A stretch of 40,288 bases of DNA from an uncultured Planctomycetaceae bacterium (GCA_903863885.1 CAIPEB010000329.1:1-40288), one strand, 5' to 3'; positions 27,242-36,466 are shown, numbered from the stretch's first letter. Made by a program: numbers and translations. Notes: generated by a model not told the origin, from the letters alone.

Positions 27242-29140
27242 ATGACCGCTTCATCAACTACTCCACGTAAGAAAATGCGACGAGTACCGGATTGGCTTGT
27301 GGCTATCGGACTGATGGCCCTGGCCCCGGCGTGCATCTACACGGCCGTATCGATCAACGAATCGATCACCGAGAACCAGCCGCTGGCCGCACGGGATTCG
27401 TCGCTCCAGAATTCCTTGGCGGCCGGGCAGGCTCATATCGGGGAAGGCCCTCCGAAATTGGCCGGGGTTCTCGCCGGAACAGGCTCGCCCATTGTGCCGC
27501 CTCCGGCCGCTGATACGGGTGAAGTAGCCGAGGGGGCGCCGGCAGACGCCGACACTCCGCCGAGGGACTTGCCTTTGGCATCTTCGGAGAGCCCCGTTCA
27601 GCCCGGCGAGCCATCGATGTTCTTGCCATTTGACGCCGACGCGCCCGGACTTTCCGCTCCGTGCCCGCCAGCGCTGAACGGTTCGCCCGATGATCCGTCT
27701 CAGCCGCTGTATCCGATCGGGCTGACTCAATCGCCGCCCGGCGAACAGGGCTCCAGTCAGATCGCGCCATTGCCGCCCGTGTCGGCGGGAGAGCAGCCTG
27801 AACTGAATGCGGTTGCTCAGTCCATGGTGCCGGCTCAGGCCGGTTCGCTTGACGGGCAATTCGAGTCAGCCGAGGATGAATCGAGTGAAAGTGAAGAGGA
27901 GTCCGGGGACGAGAGTGATTCGCCGGAATCAGTTCGCCTGGCTCAGGCTTCGTCGCCGGCAGGACCTCCGGCATCTGCGGGCGAGAGCGTTCCGGCAACT
28001 CCGAAACCGGCGACCGCTGCAGCTGCAACCCCAGCGAGCAACACGGATCAGGCCGGCGGTCCGCACAGTCGCGCCAAGCAGAACGTGCACGCAATTCTGG
28101 GGCATGCGTGGGGGCTTACCACCAGTATCATCAGCTCGGGCGTTTACGTGGGCGGCGAGCTCACTTTCCTGTCGCCGTTGCGTGAGCCTGAGCAGACGGT
28201 CGCTCTGACGGACTTGATCACCAAAGAGGGCTCCGCTCAGTCCAGCGACTCGGCACTGGGCGTAGGCTTCCGGTCGTGGCTCGGCATGACCGCCCAGGAC
28301 CGGGGCGTGCGAGCTACCGTGTGGACGTTCGCCGCTGATGCCGTCCAGCTTTCCCCGCTGGTTCCGCAGTTGGGCGAGCCCACATTTTCCAGCCTTTACA
28401 GACTGGAAGCGCAGACGGTCGATCTCGAAATCACTCAGCGATTCCCGTTTTGCGGGCGGCAACTTGACACTTCGTTCGGAGCTCGCTACGCGCACATGGT
28501 CGGTCAGAGCAATACGGTGGGCTATGGCGACGTGGGCAATGGCGTGAGCCTGTACGGCATGGCCATGGCGGCCGACGAACTCGAGGGGGCGGGTTTCACG
28601 GCGTCGATTGGCGGCCGCTGGGATTTCTGCAGTTGCTGCGGACCATCCTGCCAGCCCGCTTCCACAGAGGCCGCAGGTACTGCGCAGGCTTCGCAAGAGT
28701 CCTGCTCGATGGTTCCCGGGTGGCTGATGGGGTGGGGGGCGTACTGGAACGTTCGAGGGTCGGCCATCTGGGCCGATTCGACCGTGTCCGTGCTGACCGA
28801 CGCCAACGCCTCAGTGCAAGGGCCTGCCGCCGCAACGGCCTACACGCGGAACGAGGCCTACGCCTTCGATGACCGCGGCGGGATTCTGGGCATCGGCGAG
28901 GTTCAGGTGGGCGTCGAATATCGGCGCTGCCTGGCTTGTTTGCCGGCACAGTTCTTCTTCCGAACGGGTCTGGAATACCAGCGATGGAACATCGGAGACC
29001 TGTCAGGCAGTAGTTCTTCGAATGCGTATCTCATGGGGGGGGAGCCCATTTTTGGCGGACGTGTGGATGCGGTCGCTCAGGCTGACAACGGCCATCGCGA
29101 CCTCTTCGGTGTTTCACTGGCCACTGGTCTGACCTTCTGA
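27242..29140 (+). CDS. BBP7-type outer-membrane beta-barrel protein with N-terminal membrane anchor and long linker
   Basis: A 632-residue protein. A positively charged start (TPRKKMRRVPDW) precedes one hydrophobic helix (~20-40), which may be a signal anchor or a late-cleaved signal. Residues ~45-285 are Pro/Ala/Ser/Glu-rich low-complexity linker with an acidic run (SESEEESGDESD). The C-terminal ~340 residues are a BBP7-like barrel: SGVYVGGELTFLSPL, RSWLGMTAQDRGVRATVWTF, EAQTVDLEITQRFPFCG, GYGDVGNGVSLYGMAMAADE, ending in GLTF with a terminal Phe as in barrel proteins. The second barrel gene (34643-36259) is a clear paralogue. It lies 66 bases after the MamK-like gene and before the Arg-rich membrane protein. 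Confidence 0.8.
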   Translation: MTASSTTPRKKMRRVPDWLVAIGLMALAPACIYTAVSINESITENQPLAARDSSLQNSLAAGQAHIGEGPPKLAGVLAGTGSPIVPPPAADTGEVAEGAPADADTPPRDLPLASSESPVQPGEPSMFLPFDADAPGLSAPCPPALNGSPDDPSQPLYPIGLTQSPPGEQGSSQIAPLPPVSAGEQPELNAVAQSMVPAQAGSLDGQFESAEDESSESEEESGDESDSPESVRLAQASSPAGPPASAGESVPATPKPATAAAATPASNTDQAGGPHSRAKQNVHAILGHAWGLTTSIISSGVYVGGELTFLSPLREPEQTVALTDLITKEGSAQSSDSALGVGFRSWLGMTAQDRGVRATVWTFAADAVQLSPLVPQLGEPTFSSLYRLEAQTVDLEITQRFPFCGRQLDTSFGARYAHMVGQSNTVGYGDVGNGVSLYGMAMAADELEGAGFTASIGGRWDFCSCCGPSCQPASTEAAGTAQASQESCSMVPGWLMGWGAYWNVRGSAIWADSTVSVLTDANASVQGPAAATAYTRNEAYAFDDRGGILGIGEVQVGVEYRRCLACLPAQFFFRTGLEYQRWNIGDLSGSSSSNAYLMGGEPIFGGRVDAVAQADNGHRDLFGVSLATGLTF

Positions 29141-29180
29141 CCGGATCACCGTTCGCAGTTCTCTAGCAGGAGTCTCGACC

Positions 29181-30191
29181 ATGAGCTGCAATCCGCTCGC
29201 ACGCACTCGACTTGTGCCCGCATCGCTGCTGGTACTGGCGTGTTTCGGCTGGGCATCTGCCTGTGCCGGAAGCGAGTTTCCGGAGTCAACTCAGGACATG
29301 TCCCAATCGCCGGCCGCGATCTACTCGCAGAGCGTTGTTCCGGCCAGCCTCGTGCAACCTCGCTCGAACGAAGACGAGTCGGCTTCACCAGTCCCGGCCG
29401 TGCGTCCCGGACACCTGATCGCGATCAAGGGAGCCGCGCTGGGATTCCTGCTGGCGACCTTCATGCTGCTCGCCGCCATGTTCCTCGGAGTCCGCGTGGC
29501 CTGGCCAAGTCGAGACAGCGACGCATCGGAAAACGAGTCGCGTCCTCCCGCGGATTCCGCCGGCATTCGCTCGGCCGATGGTCGAGACGACGATCGGGAT
29601 GACGAGGAAGCACCCCCAAGGAAGCGTCGCCCCAGACGCCGACGAGTTCACGCGACGATCCCGTTGCGGACGGTCCGTCGCGTCGAGGTTCGCCCGGCGC
29701 TGTGTGAGCAGTACGCAGTCTACTCGGACGAGTACGAGATCGACGAGGAACTCGCTGAATACGACGAACTGCGGCCTCGCGTGCCCCTGCGGGTTGTGAG
29801 GCAGCGGAAACGTCCCAGGCGTGCCCGAGGAACTCCGCCGGAGCAGGGACGCACGGTCGCCGCCCGTCCGAAACGCGGACGGCGGAAGGACGTCGGCCGC
29901 GAAGAAGTCGTGGCCATGAAGAACGAAGCCATGCGAGGTGATGCAGCGGTCGCGGATTCCAGCGGTGCGGCCGACTGGGATACCGAAAACCAGGAAGTCG
30001 CCGTGCGTCCCGTCCGCGGTGACCGGCCGCAAGTCACGCAGCCGCCGACGGTTCGCGGTTCCACCAATAAGCCCGTAATGCGCGCCCCCGGAGCTTCGAT
30101 CGCGTCTTCCTCGGAACCGGTCAGTTCGGCTTCGGGAAGCGTGTTTCAACAGATCGTCAGAGAGAACCTGCGGCTGCGCGAAGGCACGTGA
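29181..30191 (+). CDS. Arg-rich membrane protein, function unknown
   Basis: A 336-residue protein starting at ATG 29181 after AGGAG. An N-terminal export signal (LVPASLLVLACFGWASACAG) is followed by ~50 residues, then a second hydrophobic helix (GAALGFLLATFMLLAAMFLG, ~85-108). The remaining ~220 residues are very basic and low in complexity, with RKRRPRRRR and RQRKRPRRARG clusters and an acidic patch between them (DEYEIDEELAEYDE). The fold with an external N-terminal loop and a basic tail suggests the tail is cytoplasmic and could bind nucleic acid or the actin filament; that is speculation. No homologue recognised. It sits between two barrel genes in a likely operon. Confidence 0.65.
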   Translation: MSCNPLARTRLVPASLLVLACFGWASACAGSEFPESTQDMSQSPAAIYSQSVVPASLVQPRSNEDESASPVPAVRPGHLIAIKGAALGFLLATFMLLAAMFLGVRVAWPSRDSDASENESRPPADSAGIRSADGRDDDRDDEEAPPRKRRPRRRRVHATIPLRTVRRVEVRPALCEQYAVYSDEYEIDEELAEYDELRPRVPLRVVRQRKRPRRARGTPPEQGRTVAARPKRGRRKDVGREEVVAMKNEAMRGDAAVADSSGAADWDTENQEVAVRPVRGDRPQVTQPPTVRGSTNKPVMRAPGASIASSSEPVSSASGSVFQQIVRENLRLREGT

Positions 30192-30198
30192 GGAGGGT

Positions 30199-30250
30199 GG
30201 TCGGTAGGCGGTGGGCGGTGGGCGGTAGGCGGTGGGCGGTGGGCGGTAGG
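30199..30250 (+). repeat. Heptamer repeat (RGGCGGT)n
   Basis: Seven or so copies of GGCGGTR in tandem, arranged as a 21-base higher-order unit (AGGCGGT then two GGGCGGT), directly after the stop of the Arg-rich protein gene. A short piece of the same motif appears at 33545-33559. Read on the minus strand it gives a spurious Tyr-Arg-Pro-Pro repeat frame. Confidence 0.85.
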
Positions 30251-30844
30251 CAGAAGGGTGGCCGGAGCAGTTGATCCGGCGAAGAAGATCGAACAACCGG
30301 GTGGTTGGCTCATCTGCGTTTTTGCGACGAACCACTTGTTGAACGGGCGGCTGGCCGAACTGAGCGAGCGAGGTTCAGCGCGAGTCGGACGCAGCGAGGA
30401 TTCGCGATTAACGCAGTAGTGCGTCGTGACATTTGGCCGATGCGAGCGGACGGAAAAACACAGGAGGCGGTGCCTGAACGGCTCACTCCTGAGTGAACTG
30501 CCAACGCACGGAATGCGCCGAACATGTGCGAATCTGGGTGAGAAGAAACGGATGATGGCCGGTCATTTTGCCGCTGGTCCCGCGTGCCGCGGATGTATCG
30601 CGGTCAACACGGGGCTCGCCGAGTCCGGCAAACTGCGACCGCATTGTCGGCGGCTGCAGTTGCCGATGGCAAAATCCGGTGGTTCGCCCTGGCATCGGTG
30701 GCGGGATATGGTTCTGGCCAGGCGGTGACGCAGTCGGGATATGCCGATCCTCGAGGACCGGGGCAACAAAACATGAGACAAAATTCGTATCCGCACGACA
30801 CCATTCGAAGGCAGTCTCGCACTGCGTCGCAAGGAGCGTCCGTC
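30251..30844. other. Gap before the third barrel gene
   Basis: After the heptamer repeat, about 590 bases precede the ATG at 30845. The frame of the next gene is open from 30584, but that extension has no signal peptide and no good ribosome site, so I treat it as untranslated leader. I see no RNA gene. AAGGAG at 30831-30836 is the ribosome site of the next gene. Confidence 0.45.
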
Positions 30845-32572
30845 ATGGGACCGAACGAACTGAATAGCGACGGTCCGTCGTCACCGGCCTGGCGTGCCGC
30901 GGTGCCCTTGGTCGGATTGCTGCTCACCGTCACGGTGCTTGGAGGCGGGATTTACAGGTGTTGGGGGCCACCTCGCGCGCCAAATAGGGTGTCGAATCAA
31001 GCTCCGTCTCAATCGCGCGGGACGTTGCCCCAGGCCGCAGTTGGTCAAAGCAGAACGCTGCATCCTCAGCGGGATGCGGCGGCTCGTCAACACGCAGCGG
31101 CCCAATCGGATTTCGTTCAACCATGCGTCATGGACTATACGCTGGCTCGGTCGACGTCGAACGGCCGCATTACATGCAATGCGCACGGGATTGCCGGTGC
31201 GTTGTCGCGGCAACAGACAGCGAGGTTCAATAATGATCCGGGGCGGGGCGGTCAATGCGAGGGGCTGCCGGACAACGCGGTACGCTCGCTCTTGTTGGTC
31301 GCCGGTCCGGCAGTCGCGGTGACGAACCAGGCCGCTCCTGATGAGCCGCTCGCAGACCCCGAGTCGGAGAGCATTCACTCGGCCGCGGCGATGTACGAGG
31401 CACCGGTTGAGTCCGTACAGATGGGCGAAGCGCCTATCGTGCCAATGCAACCGGAGGCAGTGCGGATTGCGTTGTGGCCGGCGGAAGCGTCGGTGGCGAA
31501 CAGTGGTCCGCCGCATGAAATTCCGCAAGTCGACGACCGTCCGTCAGCAGAGATTCAGCCCGTCGATTACCGGGAGTCCGCTCCTGCCGCCGAGTCGGTC
31601 AGGCCCGTGGTCACCACGACATCCACGACGCAGTCCGGCAGTCCCGGCGCGTCAGACTCCGGCAGTTCGGGCAACGGTTCGTCCGGCGACTCGACGACGC
31701 TCGGCGTGCCGCCGCCCAAGCCGCAGCCGCAGTTCCTGCGGCAGGATTCCGTACTCCTGGAACCGGGAGAGTACCAGTTTGAGGTTGGTGCGTTCTACTT
31801 GCTCAACAGCACCACCACCGTCGCCGCAGTGGTTCAGGAAGACAAGACGGCTTTTGGCGAACTGCGGCGCGTGCAGCGTCTGCTGGAGACGCCGCTGGAG
31901 TTCCGGGTGGGGGTGTCCGAATCCACGCAAGCCTTCGTCAACGTTCCCTTCGGCTGGTCGAATGGTCAGGTCTTTTTCGCCGGGGAGGCAGTATCGGACA
32001 ACAAGGGCGGTATCGGTGACCTCAGCGCCGGTTTCACGCACCTCTTGCAGAAGGGCGATAACGACTGCTCCACGATATTGGCGAACCTGTCGTTCACAGC
32101 GCCGACCGGCGAGAGCACCTTTGCCAGTTCATTGGCCGTGCCCGGCACAGCTCTCGGCCAGGGATTCTGGAGTTTCAACGCGGGACTGACATTCATCCGG
32201 ACTTTGGACCCCGTCGTGTTCTTTTCCAGTGTTGGCTATGTGTTTCGGACCGACGCCACGTACGACGATCAACACGTTACCGTCGATCCGGGAGACCTCG
32301 TCTTTTACCGCTTCGGCATGGGCTACGCGATCAATCCCAAGGTGACTGTCACAAGTGCCTTTTCGGGGAACTACATCAGCGAGGTCGGCATCAACGGTGT
32401 CGGCGTCAACGGCAGTGACCGCGAACCAATGCAGTTGCGCCTGGCGGCCACCATTGCCAAGGGGAAGAAGACGGATGGGTGCAAGAAAGTCAAATACGTC
32501 GAGCCCTACGTAACGTTCGGGCTGACGAAGTCAGCGCCCGATTGCATGTTCGGTACGAGTTGGACGTGGTGA
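30845..32572 (+). CDS. Linker-type outer-membrane transporter-like beta-barrel protein
   Basis: A 575-residue protein. ATG 30845 follows AAGGAG by eight bases and places a single hydrophobic helix (AAVPLVGLLLTVTVLGGGIY, ~18-38) near the N-terminus. Residues ~40-295 are low-complexity linker (Gln/Ala/Ser/Pro, with GSSGNGSSGDSTT). From ~297 a barrel of the MetA-pathway/transporter family type begins: LEPGEYQFEVGAFYLLNSTT, FRVGVSESTQAFVNVPFGWS, GIGDLSAGFTHLLQKGDND, VVFFSSVGYVFRTD, ending GTSWTW with an aromatic last residue. It shares the anchor-linker-barrel plan of 27242-29140 but the barrel is a different family. It is followed 34 bases later by the C39 peptidase, so the two are likely co-expressed. 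Confidence 0.78.
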   Translation: MGPNELNSDGPSSPAWRAAVPLVGLLLTVTVLGGGIYRCWGPPRAPNRVSNQAPSQSRGTLPQAAVGQSRTLHPQRDAAARQHAAAQSDFVQPCVMDYTLARSTSNGRITCNAHGIAGALSRQQTARFNNDPGRGGQCEGLPDNAVRSLLLVAGPAVAVTNQAAPDEPLADPESESIHSAAAMYEAPVESVQMGEAPIVPMQPEAVRIALWPAEASVANSGPPHEIPQVDDRPSAEIQPVDYRESAPAAESVRPVVTTTSTTQSGSPGASDSGSSGNGSSGDSTTLGVPPPKPQPQFLRQDSVLLEPGEYQFEVGAFYLLNSTTTVAAVVQEDKTAFGELRRVQRLLETPLEFRVGVSESTQAFVNVPFGWSNGQVFFAGEAVSDNKGGIGDLSAGFTHLLQKGDNDCSTILANLSFTAPTGESTFASSLAVPGTALGQGFWSFNAGLTFIRTLDPVVFFSSVGYVFRTDATYDDQHVTVDPGDLVFYRFGMGYAINPKVTVTSAFSGNYISEVGINGVGVNGSDREPMQLRLAATIAKGKKTDGCKKVKYVEPYVTFGLTKSAPDCMFGTSWTW

Positions 32573-32606
32573 ACATTCGACGCCGCAAGACACAAGGCTC
32601 GACGTG

Positions 32607-33530
32607 ATGAAGATCTGGATACCGGGAATTCCGCTCGCGATGCTGGTGCTGTTGTGCGCAGCAGGTCCGCCGGCCGCCGAGGCGCAGAGCGGGACTTCGG
32701 CCACTCGTCCGGCCGTTGGTCCTCCGAGTGTTCTGCAGCCCGCCCGGACGGCGGCGCCGACCTCGGCTGCACAGAATCCGCCGCAGGCAGTCGGTCCGGC
32801 AGCTCAGTCCGCAAGACCACAAAACGCCGCGCCGACTCGGAACGCGGCGCAAACCAGCAAGAAGAAGACACCGCCGCCCGAATCGCGAAACGATCCGCGG
32901 GTCCGGGCGACCAAAGCGCCGGTACGCGATTCGACACGCACGTTTGGAGTCAAACCGCTCAATGCGATGGAACTGCGCAATGCCGGCGTCGTGTTGCAGG
33001 AACGCGACTTTTCCTGCGGTGCCGCGGCGCTGGCCACGATGATGGTTTATCAATGGCACACTCAGGTAACGGAGACGCAGATTCTTGTGGCGCTGGTTCT
33101 GATGATGACTAAAGAGGAAATGCAGGACCGCATCAAGAACGGCCTCACCCTCACCGATCTGCGCCGCCTTTCGGCCAAACTCGGGTACCAGGCCGTCATG
33201 GGCAAGCTGACGATCGACAAGTTGCGTGAATCCAAAGTGCCCCTGATCGTCGGTATCACGGTCAACGAATTCAACCACTTCGTCATCTATCGGGGTATGG
33301 ACGACGAGTACGTGTACATAGCGGATCCCGCGCGAGGCAAGGTCCGCGTTCCCATCGAGGAATTCGACAAGCAGTGGCAGCAGCACGCGGTGCTGGTCGT
33401 GCTCAAACGGGACGCAGATCTGACAAAGCCCTCGCCGTTGATGGCGACGGCAGAAGAAAGGTCCCTGGGAGTTGTTACCGACCAGGCTCTCCGTAGGCAA
33501 TTGACGGGAGGAGGCAGCTCGTTCAGGTGA
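32607..33530 (+). CDS. Exported C39-family cysteine peptidase
   Basis: A 307-residue protein with a signal peptide (WIPGIPLAMLVLLCAAGPP) and a ~90-residue Ala/Pro-rich linker. The C-terminal ~190 residues are a stand-alone C39 domain: LQERDFSCGAAALATMMVY with oxyanion Gln131 and catalytic Cys137, NHFVIYRGM with His224, and YVYIADPARGKV with Asp240. Unlike bacteriocin exporters it has no ABC transporter parts, so it acts in the periplasm, like FapD of functional amyloid operons. C39 peptidases cut after Gly-Gly-like leaders. The VRG-motif secreted proteins encoded nearby are candidate substrates (inference). The start at ATG 32607 is preceded by an in-frame GTG at 32604. Confidence 0.88.
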   Translation: MKIWIPGIPLAMLVLLCAAGPPAAEAQSGTSATRPAVGPPSVLQPARTAAPTSAAQNPPQAVGPAAQSARPQNAAPTRNAAQTSKKKTPPPESRNDPRVRATKAPVRDSTRTFGVKPLNAMELRNAGVVLQERDFSCGAAALATMMVYQWHTQVTETQILVALVLMMTKEEMQDRIKNGLTLTDLRRLSAKLGYQAVMGKLTIDKLRESKVPLIVGITVNEFNHFVIYRGMDDEYVYIADPARGKVRVPIEEFDKQWQQHAVLVVLKRDADLTKPSPLMATAEERSLGVVTDQALRRQLTGGGSSFR

Positions 33531-33566
33531 GCGGCAGTAACCAGTAGGCGGTAGGCGGCCAAGTGT

Positions 33567-33632
33567 CGCGGGTGGCTTGTCCACCCGCGGAGAAGTGAAG
33601 CCGGCGAACCGGGGAGGCCGCGGGCCGGCACG
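33567..33632 (+). repeat. 66-bp repeat, copy 1 (hairpin-bearing)
   Basis: Identical over 66 bases to 33770-33835. It opens with a perfect hairpin: CGCGGGTGG, loop CTTGT, CCACCCGCG, followed by GGAGAAGTGAAGCCGGCG and a GC-rich tail. Both copies are followed by TACAGAGGGGCTGA at slightly different distance. The form suggests a small interspersed palindromic element of the REP or MITE kind. Confidence 0.85.
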
Positions 33633-33769
33633 GATCAACACGAATACAGAGGGGCTGAGACAGTGGGACTGGAATCCGTAGGGTGTGTCAAGCTCGCCGA
33701 TCCGCGGCTGCGATTCGGCGCAGGGATTCGGGCGAGCGCGGGCACACCAGCCGGAGGTCGGCAATGCGG

Positions 33770-33835
33770 CGCGGGTGGCTTGTCCACCCGCGGAGAAGTG
33801 AAGCCGGCGAACCGGGGAGGCCGCGGGCCGGCACG
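33770..33835 (+). repeat. 66-bp repeat, copy 2
   Basis: Exact copy of 33567-33632, 203 bases away in the same direction. The flanks are also related: GTAGGGTGTGTCAAGCTCGC after copy 1 and GCAGGGTGCGTCACGCTCGC after copy 2. The whole unit therefore seems to be a diverged tandem duplication about 200 bases long. Confidence 0.85.
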
Positions 33836-34642
33836 AGTACAGAGGGGCTGATACAGAAAGGGCTGACATCTGCAGGGTGCGTCACGCTCGCTGAGGTGCG
33901 GCTTGCCATGAGGAGGGAGGTCGCCCGGCGAGCACTGGCACGGTGGATTGTCGGAATCAAGTCTGCATCAGCTAACGGTCAATGAACTCTTGATGTGAGT
34001 GCCTGAAAGTCAATTCGAGGGAGGGTTGTCTTCGCCGGCGCGCGGTGCCGAGGTACCGTGCGGCCGGACGGCGTGCGGGTTGGAATTACGAACAGGGAGG
34101 TTTGGCCTGGGCTTCACCCGATTTCTGTCCGGCATTGGCTCTGAGACGGGGCCGGAGCTGGCTGCGGGTGTCGCGTCGGGAGGGGGATACCGGTGTGCTT
34201 TTGGGGGGTGGTCGGTAGGCATTCCGTCGCGTGTCGAGGGGGGGCCGCTTATGCGAGTCGTGAAGGGGGTTCTCGCTCGCCGATACGCGGTCTCTGAGAA
34301 TGAGAGGAGAAAGAATGTACGTCACGCTTCCTGATCATTAGTTGCCGGATGCGCGTTGCACAGTTTTTCCAGGACAGTGCGCCAGGCGGCGTGCCTGCCA
34401 GCGTCCGGCGATGCGAAAGCCGCAGAATTCTGGTAGCCGAGCCATGCGCGTCGCGGGGTCAGATCGTTATGGTCCATTCGGAACAATTCGGAAGTCATTT
34501 TGCCTCTTACACGGCACGCGGGCAGACTGCGCCGAAATTGGCTCAGGAGACTTGAGTCATGATTGCAGCGAGATGGCGGGATCCGTTTTCAACACACATG
34601 GAATTGAAGTGGCCAAAGTCAGTTTTTCGAAAGGGAATGCCC
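33836..34642. other. Gene-poor stretch before the second barrel gene
   Basis: About 800 bases with no convincing gene. Open frames here have atypical composition and no ribosome site. One eight-codon frame (34315-34341) does follow a strong GAGAGGAGAAAG, but it is too short to call a gene and could be a leader peptide or chance. No promoter pair or terminator recognised. Confidence 0.45.
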
Positions 34643-36259
34643 ATGCTGAGGCGTCGTAATTCGGCGATGTTTAGGGTGGCGGCCTTCGCCTTGGCGTGCT
34701 GCGTTCCTCTCAGCACGCTCATGGCCGGGCCATATCAAGGCAATTCAGGTCCGGCGGCCGGTCCCGGATGGTCCGGAAGCGCGGCTGAGGGTGTGGACGC
34801 CTCGGGTGGCACCATGCTGCCCGAGCGATTGCCGGCGGCCGAGGGAACTGCCCGGCCGGCGCCGCGGTGGACAGCGGTTCGCCGCAGTTCAACGACTCCG
34901 CCACTGGCGGCGGCGACGTCCATGCAAGCGACCGGCGGGACGCCTGCGGTTGCATCGGTGAGTTCTCATCCTCAGGAGACGACCTCAACGGTGGTGACCA
35001 ACCCCAGGCGATTGGCTCGCTGGACCTCGGTATCAGAGAGTGGAGACGCATCTCCGGCAATCACGCCGCCGGCCACACCTGCGGTCAATGCAGAAACGGT
35101 CAGTGCCGATTCGGGGTCCGGCAACGGAATGGTCGAGGAGATTGCGCCGCCGGACAACGCGGCGGCGACTCCCGACGCTCCGAGTTCCAGCACGCCCGGG
35201 ATGGAAACGCCTGTCGACGGAATGGAAATGGTGGACGGCGGTGCCTGCCATCTTGCTCCGCTGTGGTCGAATATGCACGGTTTCGCGTGCATGTGCTGCG
35301 CGTCGGGATTAGAGGCGGGAGTGGAGCTAACCTTGCTTGCGCCCGTGTGCGAGAGCTTTCCGGATGTGACGTTCACGAATCTCGCGACCGGGCAGAGTTG
35401 GGACACCGACGGCTCTTCGGGACTGGGGACCGGCGTGCGCACATGGCTTGGTTTTCAGAGTCCTAACGGCATCGGTGCGCGTGTTACGTACTGGACGATG
35501 GGCAGCATGGTGAATTGCCCGGATCCGGTTGTTCCCACTCCTCTGAAGCCGTTGTTGGAAGACAATTATTACTTAAACGCTCAGACCCTGGATGTCGAAC
35601 TATTGCATAACTTCTGCTTCTGCGGGAGCGAACTCGAAATCGGACTCGGTGCCTGCTACGCAGCCATGCGGCGCAATTCGACCGCGCTGGGATACGGCGA
35701 AGTCGGCGATCCGTCGGCGATGACGTCGCTGTACGGGCTGGCCGCGGCCGCGGACGAGATCGAAGGCATGGGTGTCACGGCGTCGATCGGCGGGCGAGTG
35801 CCCGTGTGGCAGAAAATCTGCGATCCGTGTAACCCCAGCCCGCAGGCAACGTGCGGAATTTTCTGGAACGCTCGAGGGTCGGTCTTGTGGGCGGATACGT
35901 CTGCGTTCGTGCGGACCGAGGCACACGCCTACACCAAGTCATTGGGCGCTCCGGCGAGTGCGTTCTCGCGCGACACGGCGTTCGCATGCAGCGAAAACGA
36001 TGCGATCGGGATTTTCGGCATGCAAATCGGTGTGGATTATCAGCGCTGCCTGACCTGCGTGCCGGCCAGGTTCTTCGCCCGGGCGGGGCTTGAATCGCAG
36101 TATTGGGGAACCGGATCCGTATCAGCGACGAGCGAAACGTATGCGTATCTGAAGGGTGCGCCTCCCCTGTTCGGCGGCCGCTCGGACGCCGCAGCCACGG
36201 CCCAGGCAGGCGACCTCGGTCTGCTCGGCGTCACCTTCGGACTTGGATTGACTTATTGA
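34643..36259 (+). CDS. BBP7-type outer-membrane beta-barrel protein, second copy
   Basis: A 538-residue protein. ATG 34643 follows AAGGGA by six bases and opens a signal peptide (FRVAAFALACCVPLSTLMAG); the frame is open from 34559. Residues ~30-205 are Pro/Thr/Ser-rich linker. The C-terminal ~330 residues are a BBP7-like barrel paralogous to 27242-29140: LEAGVELTLLAPV, GTGVRTWLGFQSPNGIGARV, NAQTLDVELLHNFCFCGSEL, LGYGEVGDPSAMTSLYGLA, AADEIEGMGVTASIGGRVPV, FGMQIGVDYQRCLTCVPARF, ending GLGLTY. The linker and barrel both carry several Cys (ACMCCASG), as does the paralogue. It is followed 207 bases later by small secreted protein B. Confidence 0.8.
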   Translation: MLRRRNSAMFRVAAFALACCVPLSTLMAGPYQGNSGPAAGPGWSGSAAEGVDASGGTMLPERLPAAEGTARPAPRWTAVRRSSTTPPLAAATSMQATGGTPAVASVSSHPQETTSTVVTNPRRLARWTSVSESGDASPAITPPATPAVNAETVSADSGSGNGMVEEIAPPDNAAATPDAPSSSTPGMETPVDGMEMVDGGACHLAPLWSNMHGFACMCCASGLEAGVELTLLAPVCESFPDVTFTNLATGQSWDTDGSSGLGTGVRTWLGFQSPNGIGARVTYWTMGSMVNCPDPVVPTPLKPLLEDNYYLNAQTLDVELLHNFCFCGSELEIGLGACYAAMRRNSTALGYGEVGDPSAMTSLYGLAAAADEIEGMGVTASIGGRVPVWQKICDPCNPSPQATCGIFWNARGSVLWADTSAFVRTEAHAYTKSLGAPASAFSRDTAFACSENDAIGIFGMQIGVDYQRCLTCVPARFFARAGLESQYWGTGSVSATSETYAYLKGAPPLFGGRSDAAATAQAGDLGLLGVTFGLGLTY

Positions 36260-36466
36260 GAATGGCAGCGGGATCGAATCATTTTGAACCACGGCATTCG
36301 TGAAAACCGTCGGAGTACTCATGAAACGAGGATGTCGTTCACCTCCGGTGCAGCATACGAACCACCGGAAAGTCTGATGAAGCGAGATGACCTGTTCGCG
36401 TCATTTCGCGCACACATGGATGGCTGGTTTCTCACATCACGGAAGATTTGTAAGGAACGAATTACC

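Noticed and set aside
27242-27360. Lipoprotein signal (LAPAC) in the first BBP7 barrel
   Set aside because: Pro at -2 and Ala at -3 do not fit the lipobox well, and barrel proteins are seldom lipidated.
29385-30335. Minus-strand frame with Tyr-Arg-Pro-Pro repeats
   Set aside because: The repeat is a translation of the GGCGGTR heptamer array, and the rest is a shadow of the Arg-rich protein gene.
30584-30844. N-terminal extension of the third barrel gene
   Set aside because: The extension lacks a ribosome site and would place the membrane helix deep in the protein; ATG 30845 has AAGGAG at ideal spacing.
33567-33835. CRISPR array
   Set aside because: Only two copies of the repeat, too long and GC-rich, with related rather than unique intervening sequence and no cas genes.
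32490-33869. Minus-strand frame of 459 codons opposite the C39 peptidase
   Set aside because: The C39 triad on the plus strand is clear. The repeated Arg/Pro stretch in this frame comes from the 66-bp DNA repeat.
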